A stretch of 64,000 bases of DNA from Mucilaginibacter ginsenosidivorans (GCF_007971025.1 NZ_CP042436.1:1984001-2048000); one strand, 5' to 3'; positions 17,107-26,097 are shown, counted from the first letter of the stretch. The notes: generated by a model from the letters alone, not told the origin. Numbers and translations: made by a program.

Positions 17107-19398
17107 ATGAAAAGACTCTTCCTATCCATACTGGCCGCCCTGCCCATACTGGCATCGGCGCAAACAAGGTCATCTGACAATTTGGTTCAATATGTGCACC
17201 CCATCATCGGTACGCAGCGCATGGGGCATGTGTTCCCGGGTGCCACGGTGCCGTTTGGGATGGTGCAGCTGAGCCCTGAAACGGATACGGTTGGTTACGA
17301 ACAGGATGGCCATTACAACCCTAAAGTTTACAGCTATTGTGCCGGCTACCAGTACGATGATAAAACGATTGTCGGCTTTAGCCATACACATTTCAGCGGC
17401 ACCGGCCATTCGGATCTGGGCGACTTCCTGGTTATGCCTACCGTTGGCGCACTAAAGCTGAACCCCGGCACGGCGGATAAACCCGGCAGCGGCTACCGTT
17501 CGGCTTTTTCGCATGCCAACGAGGTGAGCGAGGCAAATTACTACAAGGTGAAACTGGACGACTATAATATTTTAGCCGAAATGACCACCACCACCCGTGT
17601 GGGCTTTCATCAGTATACTTTCCCCAAATCGGATAACGCGCACATCGTGCTCGACCTGATGGCGGGCATTTATAATTACCCTGATAAAAACGTATGGACC
17701 TACGTGCGTTTCATCAACGATAGTACGCTGGTGGGCTACCGTTCCACCAATGGTTGGGCACGCACAAGGACACTATATTTCGCCCTTAAATTTTCCAAAC
17801 CGTTCATCAGTCATGGTTATAAGAAATATGACAAGCGCGAAGTTTACGGCGGCTTTTGGGGACAATTTAACCGAACCCCAAATTTCCCGGAGATAGCCGG
17901 CAGGCAGATAAGGGCTTATTTCGATTTTAAAACTACGGAAGGGGAGAAGATCAAACTGAAAATGGCACTGTCGCCGGTGAGCATGGATAATGCCCTCGCC
18001 AATATGCAGGCCGAATGCCCCGGGTGGGACTTTGACAAAGTGAAAGCCGAAGGGCAGCAACAATGGGAAAAGGAACTGCATAAGATCGTTATAGACGGCA
18101 GCCAGACCGACAAGGAAAACTTTTATACCTCCATGTATCATGCCATGATAAATCCGACGATTTATATGGATGTGAACGGCGAATACGAGGGGCTTGACAA
18201 AAACGTGCACAAAGCCAGCGGATTTACCAATTACACAACCTTTTCGTTGTGGGATACACACCGCGCGCTGCATCCCCTGTTCAATATCATCGATCCGAAA
18301 CGCAATGCCGATATGGTGCAAAGCATGCTGGCCCATTACCACCAGAGCCCCGAGCACATGTTGCCGGTTTGGAGCAATTCGGCCAACGAGAACTGGTGCA
18401 TGAGCGGCTATCACAGTGTTTCCGTTATAGCCGATGCCGTAGTAAAGGGTAACGCACCTTTCGACGCCAACATGGCATTGGACGCCTGCGTGGCTACGGC
18501 CGATCACCGCGATTATGCCGGGATAGGTTATTATATCGACATGGGTTACATACCCGACGAAAAGAGCGGTGTTTCGGTATCGTCGACGCAGGAATATGCT
18601 TATGACGACTGGTGCATTGCCCAAATGGCGAAAAAACTTGGCCGCCAGGATGTTTATGATACCTTTATCAAAAGGTCGCAGAACTGGAAAAATGTTTACG
18701 ACCCCAAAAGCGGCTTTATGCACCCGCGGCTTGCTGATGGTACTTTCCGTAAAAACTTCGACCCGTTCACCACAAATAATATGGGCTTCATCGAGGGTAA
18801 CGCATGGAACTACACGCTTTACGTGCCGCACGACCCTAAGGGGCTGATACAAGTAATGGGCGGCAATAAGCGCTTTATTACTTATGTGGACAGCTTGTTC
18901 AGCTATAACCTGCCTGATAAATATTTCGCCGAAACGGAAGATATAACCAAGGATGGCATCATCGGTAATTATGTGCATGGCAACGAGCCATCGCACCACG
19001 TAGTTTACCTGTACGACTGGACCGATAAACCATGGAAGGCCCAGGAAAAGATCAGGATGATACTACCCCGTATGTACAAGCCAACACCCGACGGTTTGGG
19101 CGGCAACGACGATACCGGCCAAATGAGCGCCTGGTATATCTTCAGCTCGTTGGGCTTTTACCCCGTAGCGCCAGGCAGCGACCAGTATGCCATAGGCAGC
19201 CCGGCCGTTAACAAAGCGGTCATCAACCTGGATAACGGTAAAACATTCACCATCAACGTAAAAAACCAGGGTGAAAAGAATGTGTACGTCAGCAAGATAT
19301 TATTGAACGGCAAGCCGCTGAACGGCTGGTTTATTTCTCATTCGGATATTATGAATGGGGGAGAGATGACGTTTGTGATGAGCAGTAAGCATAAGTGA
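17107..19398 (+). CDS. Secreted GH92 family alpha-mannosidase
   Basis: A protein of 763 aa. The ATG at 17107 is chosen because a clear signal peptide follows (MKRLFLSILAALPILASAQ); the longer open frame upstream runs antisense to the DUF3830 gene and has no protein-like sequence. GH92 landmarks are PIIGTQRMGHVFPGATVPFG, GFSHTHFSGTG, the general-acid region SANENWCMSGYHS, and NDDTGQMSAWYIFSSLGFYP. Family members are calcium-dependent exo-mannosidases, mostly alpha-1,2, acting on N-glycans and yeast mannan. A TATATTTG box at 17093-17100 lies just before the start. The next gene is a fucosidase, consistent with host or fungal glycan breakdown. Confidence 0.94.
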   Translation: MKRLFLSILAALPILASAQTRSSDNLVQYVHPIIGTQRMGHVFPGATVPFGMVQLSPETDTVGYEQDGHYNPKVYSYCAGYQYDDKTIVGFSHTHFSGTGHSDLGDFLVMPTVGALKLNPGTADKPGSGYRSAFSHANEVSEANYYKVKLDDYNILAEMTTTTRVGFHQYTFPKSDNAHIVLDLMAGIYNYPDKNVWTYVRFINDSTLVGYRSTNGWARTRTLYFALKFSKPFISHGYKKYDKREVYGGFWGQFNRTPNFPEIAGRQIRAYFDFKTTEGEKIKLKMALSPVSMDNALANMQAECPGWDFDKVKAEGQQQWEKELHKIVIDGSQTDKENFYTSMYHAMINPTIYMDVNGEYEGLDKNVHKASGFTNYTTFSLWDTHRALHPLFNIIDPKRNADMVQSMLAHYHQSPEHMLPVWSNSANENWCMSGYHSVSVIADAVVKGNAPFDANMALDACVATADHRDYAGIGYYIDMGYIPDEKSGVSVSSTQEYAYDDWCIAQMAKKLGRQDVYDTFIKRSQNWKNVYDPKSGFMHPRLADGTFRKNFDPFTTNNMGFIEGNAWNYTLYVPHDPKGLIQVMGGNKRFITYVDSLFSYNLPDKYFAETEDITKDGIIGNYVHGNEPSHHVVYLYDWTDKPWKAQEKIRMILPRMYKPTPDGLGGNDDTGQMSAWYIFSSLGFYPVAPGSDQYAIGSPAVNKAVINLDNGKTFTINVKNQGEKNVYVSKILLNGKPLNGWFISHSDIMNGGEMTFVMSSKHK

Positions 19399-19429
19399 TT
19401 AGTGGCTGGGGATTAGCGATCAGTTGGCA
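19395..19429. repeat. Heptamer array covering the GH92 stop codon
   Basis: Five units read GTGATTA, GTGGCTG, GGGATTA, GCGATCA, GTTGGCA. The first includes the TGA stop codon (19396-19398). The GTGATTA vocabulary recurs just after the stops at 53158, 54867 and 40259. Confidence 0.75.
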
Positions 19430-19853
19430 GGTATTGGGCGTTCCCCTCGCTGCGCTCCGGTCGCGCTGTACATTCGTACGGCTGTAACCCTTAATCACAA
19501 ATCGGTATCCATTTCCATTGCTAATACGAGCACAGCTTAATAGTTTGAACTAAGATTTGCAGGATTTAAGGATTGTAAGATTTATATTGTGCCAGCGTCA
19601 GCATTCCGGGCTTCGGCAAAAAAACAGAACATGAAAAAAAGAGCGCGGGGCAGACAGAAAAGCGGGCCAGGGTAGGCGTGAATGACGGTTTAGCTTTTGC
19701 CATGCGCGTAGCGCTACAAAACCGTAAGAACCGGCACGGCGGGCAGAAGCTTTTTTCTGTCTTGATTTTTGGTTACTTTGTATCAAGACAAAGTAACAGC
19801 CACCGCGGCAATTGAGCGGGGTAATAATTGCGTTATAGAACCAAATATTGACT
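19399..19853. other. 455-bp repeat-rich spacer between GH92 and GH29 genes
   Basis: No gene is supported. After the heptamers come a CCCTCGCTGCGCTCCGGTCG segment (about 19443-19465) and, at about 19598-19800, a block ending in TTTTTGGTTACTTTGTATCA and its near-palindromic partner TCAAGACAAAGTAAC. Both resemble sequences I recall as dispersed repeats in Sphingobacteriaceae. An open minus-strand frame at 19598-19786 lies within the repeat and looks non-coding. Confidence 0.5.
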
Positions 19854-21257
19854 ATGAAAAACTACACTAAATATCTCCTTTTAACAGCAATATTATACAG
19901 CTTCGCCGCCGCTGCCCAGCAAAAACCTTTGCAGCAATTGCAGCAGCAATTTGTCGACCTCCGCTTCGGGATGTTCATCCATTTTAACATTCCAACCTAT
20001 ATGAACCAGGATTGGGCCGACCCGGACGCCAAACCCGCAATATTCAATCCCGCCAGCGTGGATTGCGACCAATGGGCGAAGGCGGCCAAATCGGCCAACA
20101 TGACCTATGGTTGCCTGACAACCAAGCACCATAGCGGTTTTTGCATCTGGGATACCAAGACAACGGATTATAACGTCATGCACAGCCCTTATAAGAAGGA
20201 CGTGGTGCGGCAATTTGTAGACGCCTTCCGTAAGAACGGGTTGAAGGTGATGTTGTATTATTCTATATTGGATACCCATCACCGGTTAAGGCCCCATAAA
20301 ATAACACCGGCGCATATCAAAATGATCAAAGGGCAACTGACGGAGTTGTTGAGCAATTACGGACCGATCGAAGCCCTGATTATCGACGGCTGGGACGCGC
20401 CCTGGTCGAGGATATCGTATGACGATGTGCCGTTTGAGGAGATATATCACCTGGTTAAGAAGCTGCAGCCCAACTGTGTCATCATGGACCTGAATGGCGC
20501 CAAGTATCCTGCGCAGGGCATGTATTATACCGATATTAAAACTTATGAAATGGGCGCCGGTCAGCGGGTATCCAAAGACGGCAACACCATGCCTGCCCTG
20601 GCTTGCCTGCCGCTGCAAAAAAGCTGGTTCTGGAAAACATCATTCCCCAACGAGCCTACCAGGGACCCCGAAAAACTGGTGAACGACCTGATCAAACCCT
20701 TAAATAACGTCGATGTTAACTTCATCCTGAACGTGGCCCCCAACCGGGAGGGCCGGTTCGACGATAATGCGCTGGCGTCGTTAAAGAAGATAGGCGAACT
20801 TTGGCACAATGAAGGGCCGGAACCAACGCTGCCAAAACTGGATGCGCCGATCATATCCCACAACATCGCCAAAAACAAACCAAGCAATTCGAGCTGGGGC
20901 GATGACGATAATATTATGGACCTGGCTAATGACGATGATTTTACAACGTCGTGGGTGTCAAACACAACCGTCGACAAACCGTGGTGGGAAGTGGATTTGA
21001 GAAAAGAAACAGCATTCAATACCATCTCCATAGCCCAGGATAAACCGAACATCAGCGATTATGTGCTGGAATATTACCACGCCGGCGCATGGAAACCGGT
21101 ATTCAATGGTACCAATACAAAACAGGTAAAAGTTAACCGCTTTAAAACGGTCATCGGCAGCAAAGTGCGCATACGCATTATAAAATCAGAAGGACAGCCG
21201 TCGATTGCGGAATTTGGGGTTTATAATGAAGCGGAAAGCTTAAAGCAGAAAGATTAA
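19854..21257 (+). CDS. Secreted alpha-L-fucosidase, GH29, with a C-terminal discoidin-like domain
   Basis: A protein of 467 aa starting at the ATG at 19854, directly before a signal peptide (MKNYTKYLLLTAILYSFAAAAQ). The GH29 barrel covers residues about 25-325: FGMFIHFNIPTYMNQDW, CLTTKHHSGFCIW, then the presumed nucleophile region LIIDGWDAPW. Residues about 345-460 form an F5/8 type C-like (CBM32-like) domain (WWEVDLRKETAFNTISIAQD, then SKVRIRI), which usually binds sugar. It releases L-fucose from glycans. It follows a GH92 gene in the same direction after a repeat-filled spacer. The last codons (ESLKQKD) are encoded by a heptamer array. Confidence 0.93.
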   Translation: MKNYTKYLLLTAILYSFAAAAQQKPLQQLQQQFVDLRFGMFIHFNIPTYMNQDWADPDAKPAIFNPASVDCDQWAKAAKSANMTYGCLTTKHHSGFCIWDTKTTDYNVMHSPYKKDVVRQFVDAFRKNGLKVMLYYSILDTHHRLRPHKITPAHIKMIKGQLTELLSNYGPIEALIIDGWDAPWSRISYDDVPFEEIYHLVKKLQPNCVIMDLNGAKYPAQGMYYTDIKTYEMGAGQRVSKDGNTMPALACLPLQKSWFWKTSFPNEPTRDPEKLVNDLIKPLNNVDVNFILNVAPNREGRFDDNALASLKKIGELWHNEGPEPTLPKLDAPIISHNIAKNKPSNSSWGDDDNIMDLANDDDFTTSWVSNTTVDKPWWEVDLRKETAFNTISIAQDKPNISDYVLEYYHAGAWKPVFNGTNTKQVKVNRFKTVIGSKVRIRIIKSEGQPSIAEFGVYNEAESLKQKD

Positions 21258-21331
21258 AGTTTTATTATGGAGCCTGGAAACGGAATTTTCGCTTTCAGCT
21301 TTTTGCCTTCAGCTTTCACCTTTTCCTACCC
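21231..21331. repeat. Heptamer arrays at and after the GH29 stop codon
   Basis: 21231-21258 reads GCGGAAA, GCTTAAA, GCAGAAA, GATTAAA and encodes the last residues and stop of the fucosidase. 21290-21331 reads CGCTTTC, AGCTTTT, TGCCTTC, AGCTTTC, ACCTTTT, CCTACCC, which is complementary in sense. The mRNA end could therefore fold into a long hairpin. Confidence 0.7.
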
Positions 21332-21402
21332 AAATACAAAAAGGCAATGATGCTGATCACCATTGCCGCGGTAAAGAATATGGCCACCCTCCATATGTCC
21401 AT
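21316..21402 (-). CDS. Possible 28-residue single-span membrane protein
   Basis: On the minus strand an ATG at 21402 opens 28 codons (MDIWRVAIFFTAAMVISI, then IAFLYLGRKR) ending in TGA at 21316. The protein would be one hydrophobic helix with a positively charged end, as small membrane proteins often are. The stop lies in the heptamer array. It has no recognisable relatives and could be chance. Confidence 0.35.
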   Translation of the reverse strand: MDIWRVAIFFTAAMVISIIAFLYLGRKR

Positions 21403-21427
21403 TTACGCTTGTTTTGGTTTTGGTCCC

Positions 21428-21541
21428 CGCCGGGCTCCTCCCAACCGGAAGGACCTTTAGCGGAGACTATATATATTGATGGGTTGATTGCAAATTCAAA
21501 ATCCTCCCCTTCAGGGGTTGGGGGCTAACCTGCCAGGCAGT
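21428..21541. repeat. CCTCCC/CCCCAACC element pieces downstream of the sigma gene
   Basis: Two pieces are seen: GCTCCTCCCAACCGGAAGGA with CCTTTAGC (about 21432-21465) and CCTCCCCTTCAGGGGTTGGG ending GGCTA (21503-21527). The second provides the TAG stop of the sigma factor gene. It is followed by CTGCCAGGCAG (21531-21541), which encodes the last residues. A similar GGTTGGGATGGGGCTA end gives the stop of the BcsB-like gene at 43771. Confidence 0.6.
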
Positions 21542-22088
21542 ACCGCTCGTTACTGGTAAGCTGCATCAGCTTTTCTTTCAGGATATTGCGCGCCCGGTAA
21601 AGCGTAGTGCGCGACAGCAATTCCGTAATACCCAGCTTGGAGCCTATTTCCTGGTGCGAATAACCCTCGATTGCGTACAGGTTAAATACCGAACGGTAAA
21701 CCTGTGGTAACTGCTGCACCAGTTTCATCAGGTCGTTAACCTCCAGGTTATTGGCGTTGGTGGATGCGCCCGAATCCATGTCGTTTTCGGCCATGTCCTC
21801 AACCAAAACCATCGGCTTAAGCTTACGATAGCGCGATATAGCAGTGTGCACCATAATGCGGCGTATCCAGCCTTCCAGGTTGCCCTCTCCGCGGTATTTA
21901 TGCACATTGTTAAACATCTTGATAAAGCCTTCCTGCAATATATCCTGTGCCTCATCACGGTCATTAGCATAACGCATACACACGGCCAGCATTTTGGGTG
22001 CCAGTGCACGGTATAAAGCTTCCTGTTGTTTGCGGTCGTTTTGCAGGCATCCTTCCCACATCCGGCTCAAGTTGTTATCGGTATTCAT
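21525..22088 (-). CDS. ECF-type RNA polymerase sigma factor
   Basis: A protein of 187 aa from the ATG at 22088 (MNTDNNLSRMWEG); an in-frame ATG 7 codons upstream is possible but less likely. Region 2 is at residues about 25-95 (YANDRDEAQDILQEGFIKMF) and region 4 is near the C-terminus (YSHQEIGSKLGITELLSRTTL). It directs RNA polymerase to an unknown regulon. There is no anti-sigma gene or SusC/D pair next to it, so it is not the usual polysaccharide-utilisation type. The last residues CLAG and the stop come from repeat sequence. Confidence 0.9.
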   Translation of the reverse strand: MNTDNNLSRMWEGCLQNDRKQQEALYRALAPKMLAVCMRYANDRDEAQDILQEGFIKMFNNVHKYRGEGNLEGWIRRIMVHTAISRYRKLKPMVLVEDMAENDMDSGASTNANNLEVNDLMKLVQQLPQVYRSVFNLYAIEGYSHQEIGSKLGITELLSRTTLYRARNILKEKLMQLTSNERYCLAG

Positions 22089-22362
22089 GATATTGGTTAT
22101 TTGATACACCTATGCCAATGTGTGTGCCATTTGACAACTGTTTGATTTTCAAATAATTAAAATTTAACTCAACTACGAAAGCGTTCGGAATCGTACAGTG
22201 GGTGAAACAAAAGCGGACGTTTTTCACCCCGCCTCACCGGCTTTTATCCGCTGGAGGTGCAGGCTTAAATAAAACCGATATTATAAAAAGTGACTTGAAG
22301 GGACGATTTCGGATGGCTAACGCAACCAGCGATACGCCAAAGAAGTATAAGTAAGCAAAATA

Positions 22363-22419
22363 ATGTCAGCGAAGTTTTTAATTTTGTTGAGAACGATAAA
22401 TCAGAAGATCACCCGGTGA
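22363..22419 (+). CDS. Possible leader peptide overlapping the next start codon
   Basis: ATG at 22363 opens 18 codons (MSAKFLILLRTINQKITR) ending in TGA at 22417-22419, which overlaps the GTG start at 22416 of the sterol-desaturase-like gene. The arrangement would allow translational coupling. The 306-bp gap 22110-22415 otherwise holds nothing else I can name. Confidence 0.25.
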   Translation: MSAKFLILLRTINQKITR

Positions 22420-23645
22420 ATTTTACAAAAAAGCTGAGCAAAAACTGGAGAATTGCGGAGAATGCATTTTTCGTATTCGCATTCGGCTTTGTGATGTATA
22501 ACCTGGCCACAACCTACTGGCATTATATCCACGGATCGGAAAAAAGCAAGGGTTTTATCAGCGCCGTCACAATGTCTATGGCAAATCACGAATATTACGT
22601 GAGCGTGGTATTCGTTATGGTCATCATAAACACTACGCTTGTATCGGGCGAAATACTGTGGTTTATAACCAGGTTGTTAAAACAGGAAAAAGGAAAGACA
22701 AAAGGCTGGGATAGATACAAGCAGGCTTTCAACGAGATGTCGGTATCTTATAAATCGTCGTTTTTGGCGATGCTTATCCACCAGCTTCTGCCAAAGCTCG
22801 TCCTGATCAACATGTTTTGGATATGGGCGCCCTATTTTCAAAAATTTGCGCTTTTTACAATTAGCTTAACGTGGTACAACTGGATATATGCCTATATATG
22901 CTGGGAGCTATCGTCGTGGATATTCCATTACAGTTGCCATCGTGTGCGTTTATTATGGTGTATACATGCACCGCATCACGCTCCGTCAAATATCAATATG
23001 GCGGTAAACTGGGTTCACTTTTTTGCTGAGGGATATTATTCATCCTTTGTTCACTTACTTATTTTGACGCTTTTGGGCGTAAATCCGCTTATGTTTATAG
23101 TGGTGATGGCTATTGACAGCGCCTGGGGCGTGTTCGTTCATGTAAGCGAAGACAGTTTAAAAAACGGGCAAATGGGCTTTTTGCAGCATTTGGTTATTAC
23201 GCCGGCACATCACCGCGTACATCATGCAAAAAATCCGTTGTATATCGATACCAATTTTGCATCGGCATTGCCGATTTGGGATTGGATATTCGGGACTTTG
23301 CAGCCATTTAAAAAAGAAGTAAAAGCCGAATACGGAGTAACCCGTGAACTGGATGTCACCAACTTTACCGACCTGTATTTCGGGGAAATATACCTGCTTT
23401 GGCGCGATGTAAAAGATACCGGGGGATTAAAAAATAAGCTGTTGTATATCATCATGCCGCCGGGTTGGACACCATCTTCTACCGATAAAACAGCAGCGGC
23501 TTTACGTGAATGTTTTTTGAAGACAAACCCCGAATTGGGCCTAACCAGCAGAAATAAGGTATTAAAAATAATTAATAACGCTTTAAAAGCGGACAAACCT
23601 AAAGTGGAAGAAACAGCCCCGGTTTTCGTTCAGAACGAAGGGTAA
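22416..23645 (+). CDS. Sterol desaturase / fatty acid hydroxylase family membrane protein
   Basis: A protein of 409 aa with GTG as the likely start: there is no in-frame ATG before the first membrane helix (residues about 15-35) and the downstream ATG would cut it. The four histidine clusters that bind the di-iron centre are visible: HYSCH, HAPHHA, then HHRVHHAKN. Several membrane helices lie in residues 15-230. Members hydroxylate or desaturate lipids, such as sterols, carotenoids and sphingolipid-type acyl chains, so the product cannot be named. A short leader frame overlaps the start codon. A heptamer array lies downstream. Confidence 0.85.
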   Translation: MNFTKKLSKNWRIAENAFFVFAFGFVMYNLATTYWHYIHGSEKSKGFISAVTMSMANHEYYVSVVFVMVIINTTLVSGEILWFITRLLKQEKGKTKGWDRYKQAFNEMSVSYKSSFLAMLIHQLLPKLVLINMFWIWAPYFQKFALFTISLTWYNWIYAYICWELSSWIFHYSCHRVRLLWCIHAPHHAPSNINMAVNWVHFFAEGYYSSFVHLLILTLLGVNPLMFIVVMAIDSAWGVFVHVSEDSLKNGQMGFLQHLVITPAHHRVHHAKNPLYIDTNFASALPIWDWIFGTLQPFKKEVKAEYGVTRELDVTNFTDLYFGEIYLLWRDVKDTGGLKNKLLYIIMPPGWTPSSTDKTAAALRECFLKTNPELGLTSRNKVLKIINNALKADKPKVEETAPVFVQNEG

Positions 23646-23667
23646 CTAACGGGAAATCAGATGGGCA

Positions 23668-23712
23668 ACTAATCACTATTCACCAATCTCTGATCACTAT
23701 TCGCTACCTTTG
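23668..23712. repeat. Heptamer array running into a promoter-like box
   Basis: Units read ACTAATC, ACTATTC, ACCAATC, TCTGATC, ACTATTC, GCTACCT. The last unit forms TACCTTTG (23705-23712), a match to the Bacteroidota -7 box, 30 bp before the FAD dehydrogenase start. No clear -33 box is present, so promoter activity is only possible. Confidence 0.6.
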
Positions 23713-23742
23713 TCCCGTCCCGGATAAAAACCGGGCAATGTC

Positions 23743-25293
23743 ATGATCAAAGAAACCGAAATTGTCTGCCAGCCAGAGCAGCATGAGGATGAAGCCGCTT
23801 TAAAAAAGCTTGCCGCTTCAGCCTTAAATATATCAGCCGATCAAATCACGGTTTTAAAAATTCTCAAACGTTCTATCGACGCGCGGGGTCGCAGGGTGGT
23901 TTACCGTATGCAGGTCCGGGTGTTTGTTAATGAACCTTATATCCCGGAAAACTATACCATCCAATATCCCAATGTTAAAGATGCTAAACCGGTCATTATA
24001 ATTGGTGCGGGCCCGGCGGGGTTATTTGCCGCTTTGCAATGTATCGAATCGCGCTTAAAACCCATTATTTTAGAACGGGGTAAAGATGTGAAACAGCGCC
24101 GCCGCGACCTGGCTAATATCAATAAGCAGGGCGTGGTGAATCCCGAATCGAACTATTGCTTTGGCGAAGGCGGGGCAGGCACTTATTCCGACGGCAAACT
24201 TTACACCCGCTCAACCAAGCGCGGCGATGTGAACCAGGTGCTAAAAACCTTCGTGGCGCATGGCGCCGATGAAGATATATTGATAGACGCCCGCCCGCAC
24301 ATAGGCACCAATAAATTGCCGGGCATTATTACCGCTATACGCGAGACGATTGAGAACGCCGGGGGCGAGGTTCATTTTGATACCAAAGTAACCGGGCTGA
24401 ATGTAGAGTTTGGCAAGATCAAAGGCGTAAAAACCGCTGACGGCGAAACCCGGAAAGCTGATGCGGTGATCTTAGCTACTGGTCATTCGGCACGTGATAT
24501 TTTCGAAATGCTGCACCGTCAGGATATATTGATCGAAGCTAAACCTTTTGCGCTGGGTGTGCGAATCGAACATCCGCAGGAAATTATTGATAAGGCCCAG
24601 TATCATTGCGAAAGCCGGGGCGAATACCTGCCGCCATCCTATTATAGTTTGGTAGAACAGGTAGACGGGCGCGGGGTGTTCTCGTTTTGTATGTGCCCGG
24701 GTGGTATTATTGCACCCTGTGCCACTGAAGATAAGGAGATCGTAGTGAACGGTTGGAGTCCCTCGAAACGCAATAACCCTTATGCTAATTCGGGTACCGT
24801 GGTGCAGATCAATATGGAAGATGTAAAAGGGGGCAATAACGACCCGCTTAAGCTGCTGCGTTTTCAGCAAGAAGCAGAGCACCTGGCATTTACCGCGGGT
24901 GGCGGAAAGCTGGTTGCCCCGGCACAAAGAATGGTGGATTTTGTGCAAGGGCGAATTTCTGCCGATCTGCCAAAAAACTCGTACCTGCCCGGCACAAAAA
25001 GTATAAATTTGGATGATGTTTTGCCGGAATGGATAGCGGGGCGGTTACGAAAGGCTTTGCCGGTTTTCGGGCAAAAGATGAAGGGCTATTATACCAATGA
25101 AGCGATACTGGTTGGGGTTGAATCGCGCACCTCATCGCCGGTTAAGATACCGAGGGATAAAGAAACGTTGCAGCATCCGCAGGTACAGGGCCTGTTTCCC
25201 TGCGGGGAAGGCGCCGGTTATGCCGGTGGCATTATCTCAGCAGCGATAGACGGGGTGAATTGTGCGGTGGCAACGGCGAAGATATTGGCATAG
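23743..25293 (+). CDS. FAD-dependent dehydrogenase (COG2509 type)
   Basis: A protein of 516 aa. An N-terminal domain of about 75 residues (KILKRSIDARGRRVVYRMQV) precedes the FAD-binding Rossmann motif IIIGAGPAGLFAALQ near residue 87. The family segments GEGGAGTYSDGKLYTR and DARPHIGTNKLPG follow, and GEGAGYAGGIISAAIDG near the C-terminus contacts FAD. This conserved group has no firmly proven substrate. It is complete and standard in length. The stop is followed at once by a CCTGCC-GGCAGG palindrome. Confidence 0.87.
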   Translation: MIKETEIVCQPEQHEDEAALKKLAASALNISADQITVLKILKRSIDARGRRVVYRMQVRVFVNEPYIPENYTIQYPNVKDAKPVIIIGAGPAGLFAALQCIESRLKPIILERGKDVKQRRRDLANINKQGVVNPESNYCFGEGGAGTYSDGKLYTRSTKRGDVNQVLKTFVAHGADEDILIDARPHIGTNKLPGIITAIRETIENAGGEVHFDTKVTGLNVEFGKIKGVKTADGETRKADAVILATGHSARDIFEMLHRQDILIEAKPFALGVRIEHPQEIIDKAQYHCESRGEYLPPSYYSLVEQVDGRGVFSFCMCPGGIIAPCATEDKEIVVNGWSPSKRNNPYANSGTVVQINMEDVKGGNNDPLKLLRFQQEAEHLAFTAGGGKLVAPAQRMVDFVQGRISADLPKNSYLPGTKSINLDDVLPEWIAGRLRKALPVFGQKMKGYYTNEAILVGVESRTSSPVKIPRDKETLQHPQVQGLFPCGEGAGYAGGIISAAIDGVNCAVATAKILA

Positions 25294-25302
25294 CAGTGCC
25301 GG

Positions 25303-25318
25303 CCTGCCGGTCGGCAGG
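25303..25318. repeat. CCTGCCGGTCGGCAGG palindrome
   Basis: A perfect 7-bp stem with a 2-base centre, ten bases after the stop of the FAD dehydrogenase gene. Related CCTGC-GCAGG hairpins lie at 36612-36630 and 36885-36899. It may function as a transcript end. Confidence 0.7.
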
Positions 25319-25403
25319 GATACCGGCCTCGCGATTAAGGCCGGGGCAGTATAAGCGGATAGGCCGACCAGAAGGGATACATCCGAATAATTAAATAAAA
25401 GCG

Positions 25404-25491
25404 CTCTGTGTTCCTTTGTGTAATTCTCGGTGTTCTTTGCGGTTAAATAACTACAGAGGGCACGAAGCTTTTCACGGAGAGACACAGAGTT
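25404..25491. repeat. Inverted CTCTGTG / CACAGAG heptamer element
   Basis: CTCTGTG, TTCCTTT, GTGTAAT, TCTCGGT, GTTCTTT, GCGGTTA is followed by the partly complementary ACAGAGG, GCACGAA, then CACGGAG and ACACAGAG. Period is 7 bp with a centre at about 25448. It ends 15 bp before the DinB gene. Confidence 0.7.
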
Positions 25492-25505
25492 GAAATGATA
25501 GAGAA

Positions 25506-25997
25506 ATGACAACATCCGAAAAATTAAACCACGAACTTCAAAACGTCCTTTCCGGCGACCCATGGTATGGCAATTCTGTTTATAGCATTATCGAACAGGT
25601 TAGCTTCGAGGCCGCATTTGAGAAAGCACCAGGTGCGGCGCATACCATTGCCGAAATTGTATTGCACATGCTCAGTTGGACAGAAGAAGTGCTCGACCGC
25701 CTGAATGGCAAAGAAGCCAGCCAGCCTCTGAGCGGCGACTGGCCCGATACCGGTGCGCCTGACGAACAAAAATGGCACAATTATGTTAATGATTTGAAGC
25801 TGGTGAACGTAAATTTGTCGGGCCTTATTCAGAATTTCCCCGAAGAAAAATGGGAGGAACTGATGAATGAGAATCGCGAGCCCGGCCTGGGTACAGGTGT
25901 AACCAACGAAGAACTGGTGAACGGTTTGATACAACACCACGTATACCATTCGGGACAAATTGCATTATTAAGCAGGATTACACAGATTTATGAATAG
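25506..25997 (+). CDS. DinB/YfiT-like metal-binding four-helix protein
   Basis: A protein of 163 aa with the DinB-like pattern: HTIAEIVLHMLSWTEEVLDR near residue 48 supplies the first histidine, and a late helix LVNGLIQHHVYHSGQIALL supplies the others. These proteins bind a divalent metal and include thiol transferases (bacillithiol- or mycothiol-dependent), but most are uncharacterised. A repeat of GATTACACAGATT type follows the stop. Confidence 0.82.
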   Translation: MTTSEKLNHELQNVLSGDPWYGNSVYSIIEQVSFEAAFEKAPGAAHTIAEIVLHMLSWTEEVLDRLNGKEASQPLSGDWPDTGAPDEQKWHNYVNDLKLVNVNLSGLIQNFPEEKWEELMNENREPGLGTGVTNEELVNGLIQHHVYHSGQIALLSRITQIYE

Positions 25998-26090
25998 ATG
26001 ATTACACCGATTTTGATTAACGATTACTCCGGCTATCGGTTGAATCACAAAATAATCGGTGAAATCATACAATAATCGGTGGAATCAAAA
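25972..26090. repeat. GATTACA/AATCGGTGAAATC degenerate repeats
   Basis: The DinB-to-CoA-binding spacer contains GGATTACACAGATT, GATTACACCGATT, GATTAACGATTAC, then two AATAATCGGTGAAATC-like copies (26050-26066 and 26071-26086). The words are variations of one another. The first begins inside the last codons of the DinB gene. Confidence 0.55.
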
Positions 26091-26097
26091 TAGAAAT

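Noticed and set aside
17773..18999. 408-codon minus-strand frame within the GH92 gene
   Set aside because: It is antisense to a well-supported GH92 coding sequence and follows from codon bias of that gene.
19598..19786. 62-codon minus-strand frame in the GH92-GH29 spacer
   Set aside because: It is part of a dispersed repeat block and has no conserved protein features.
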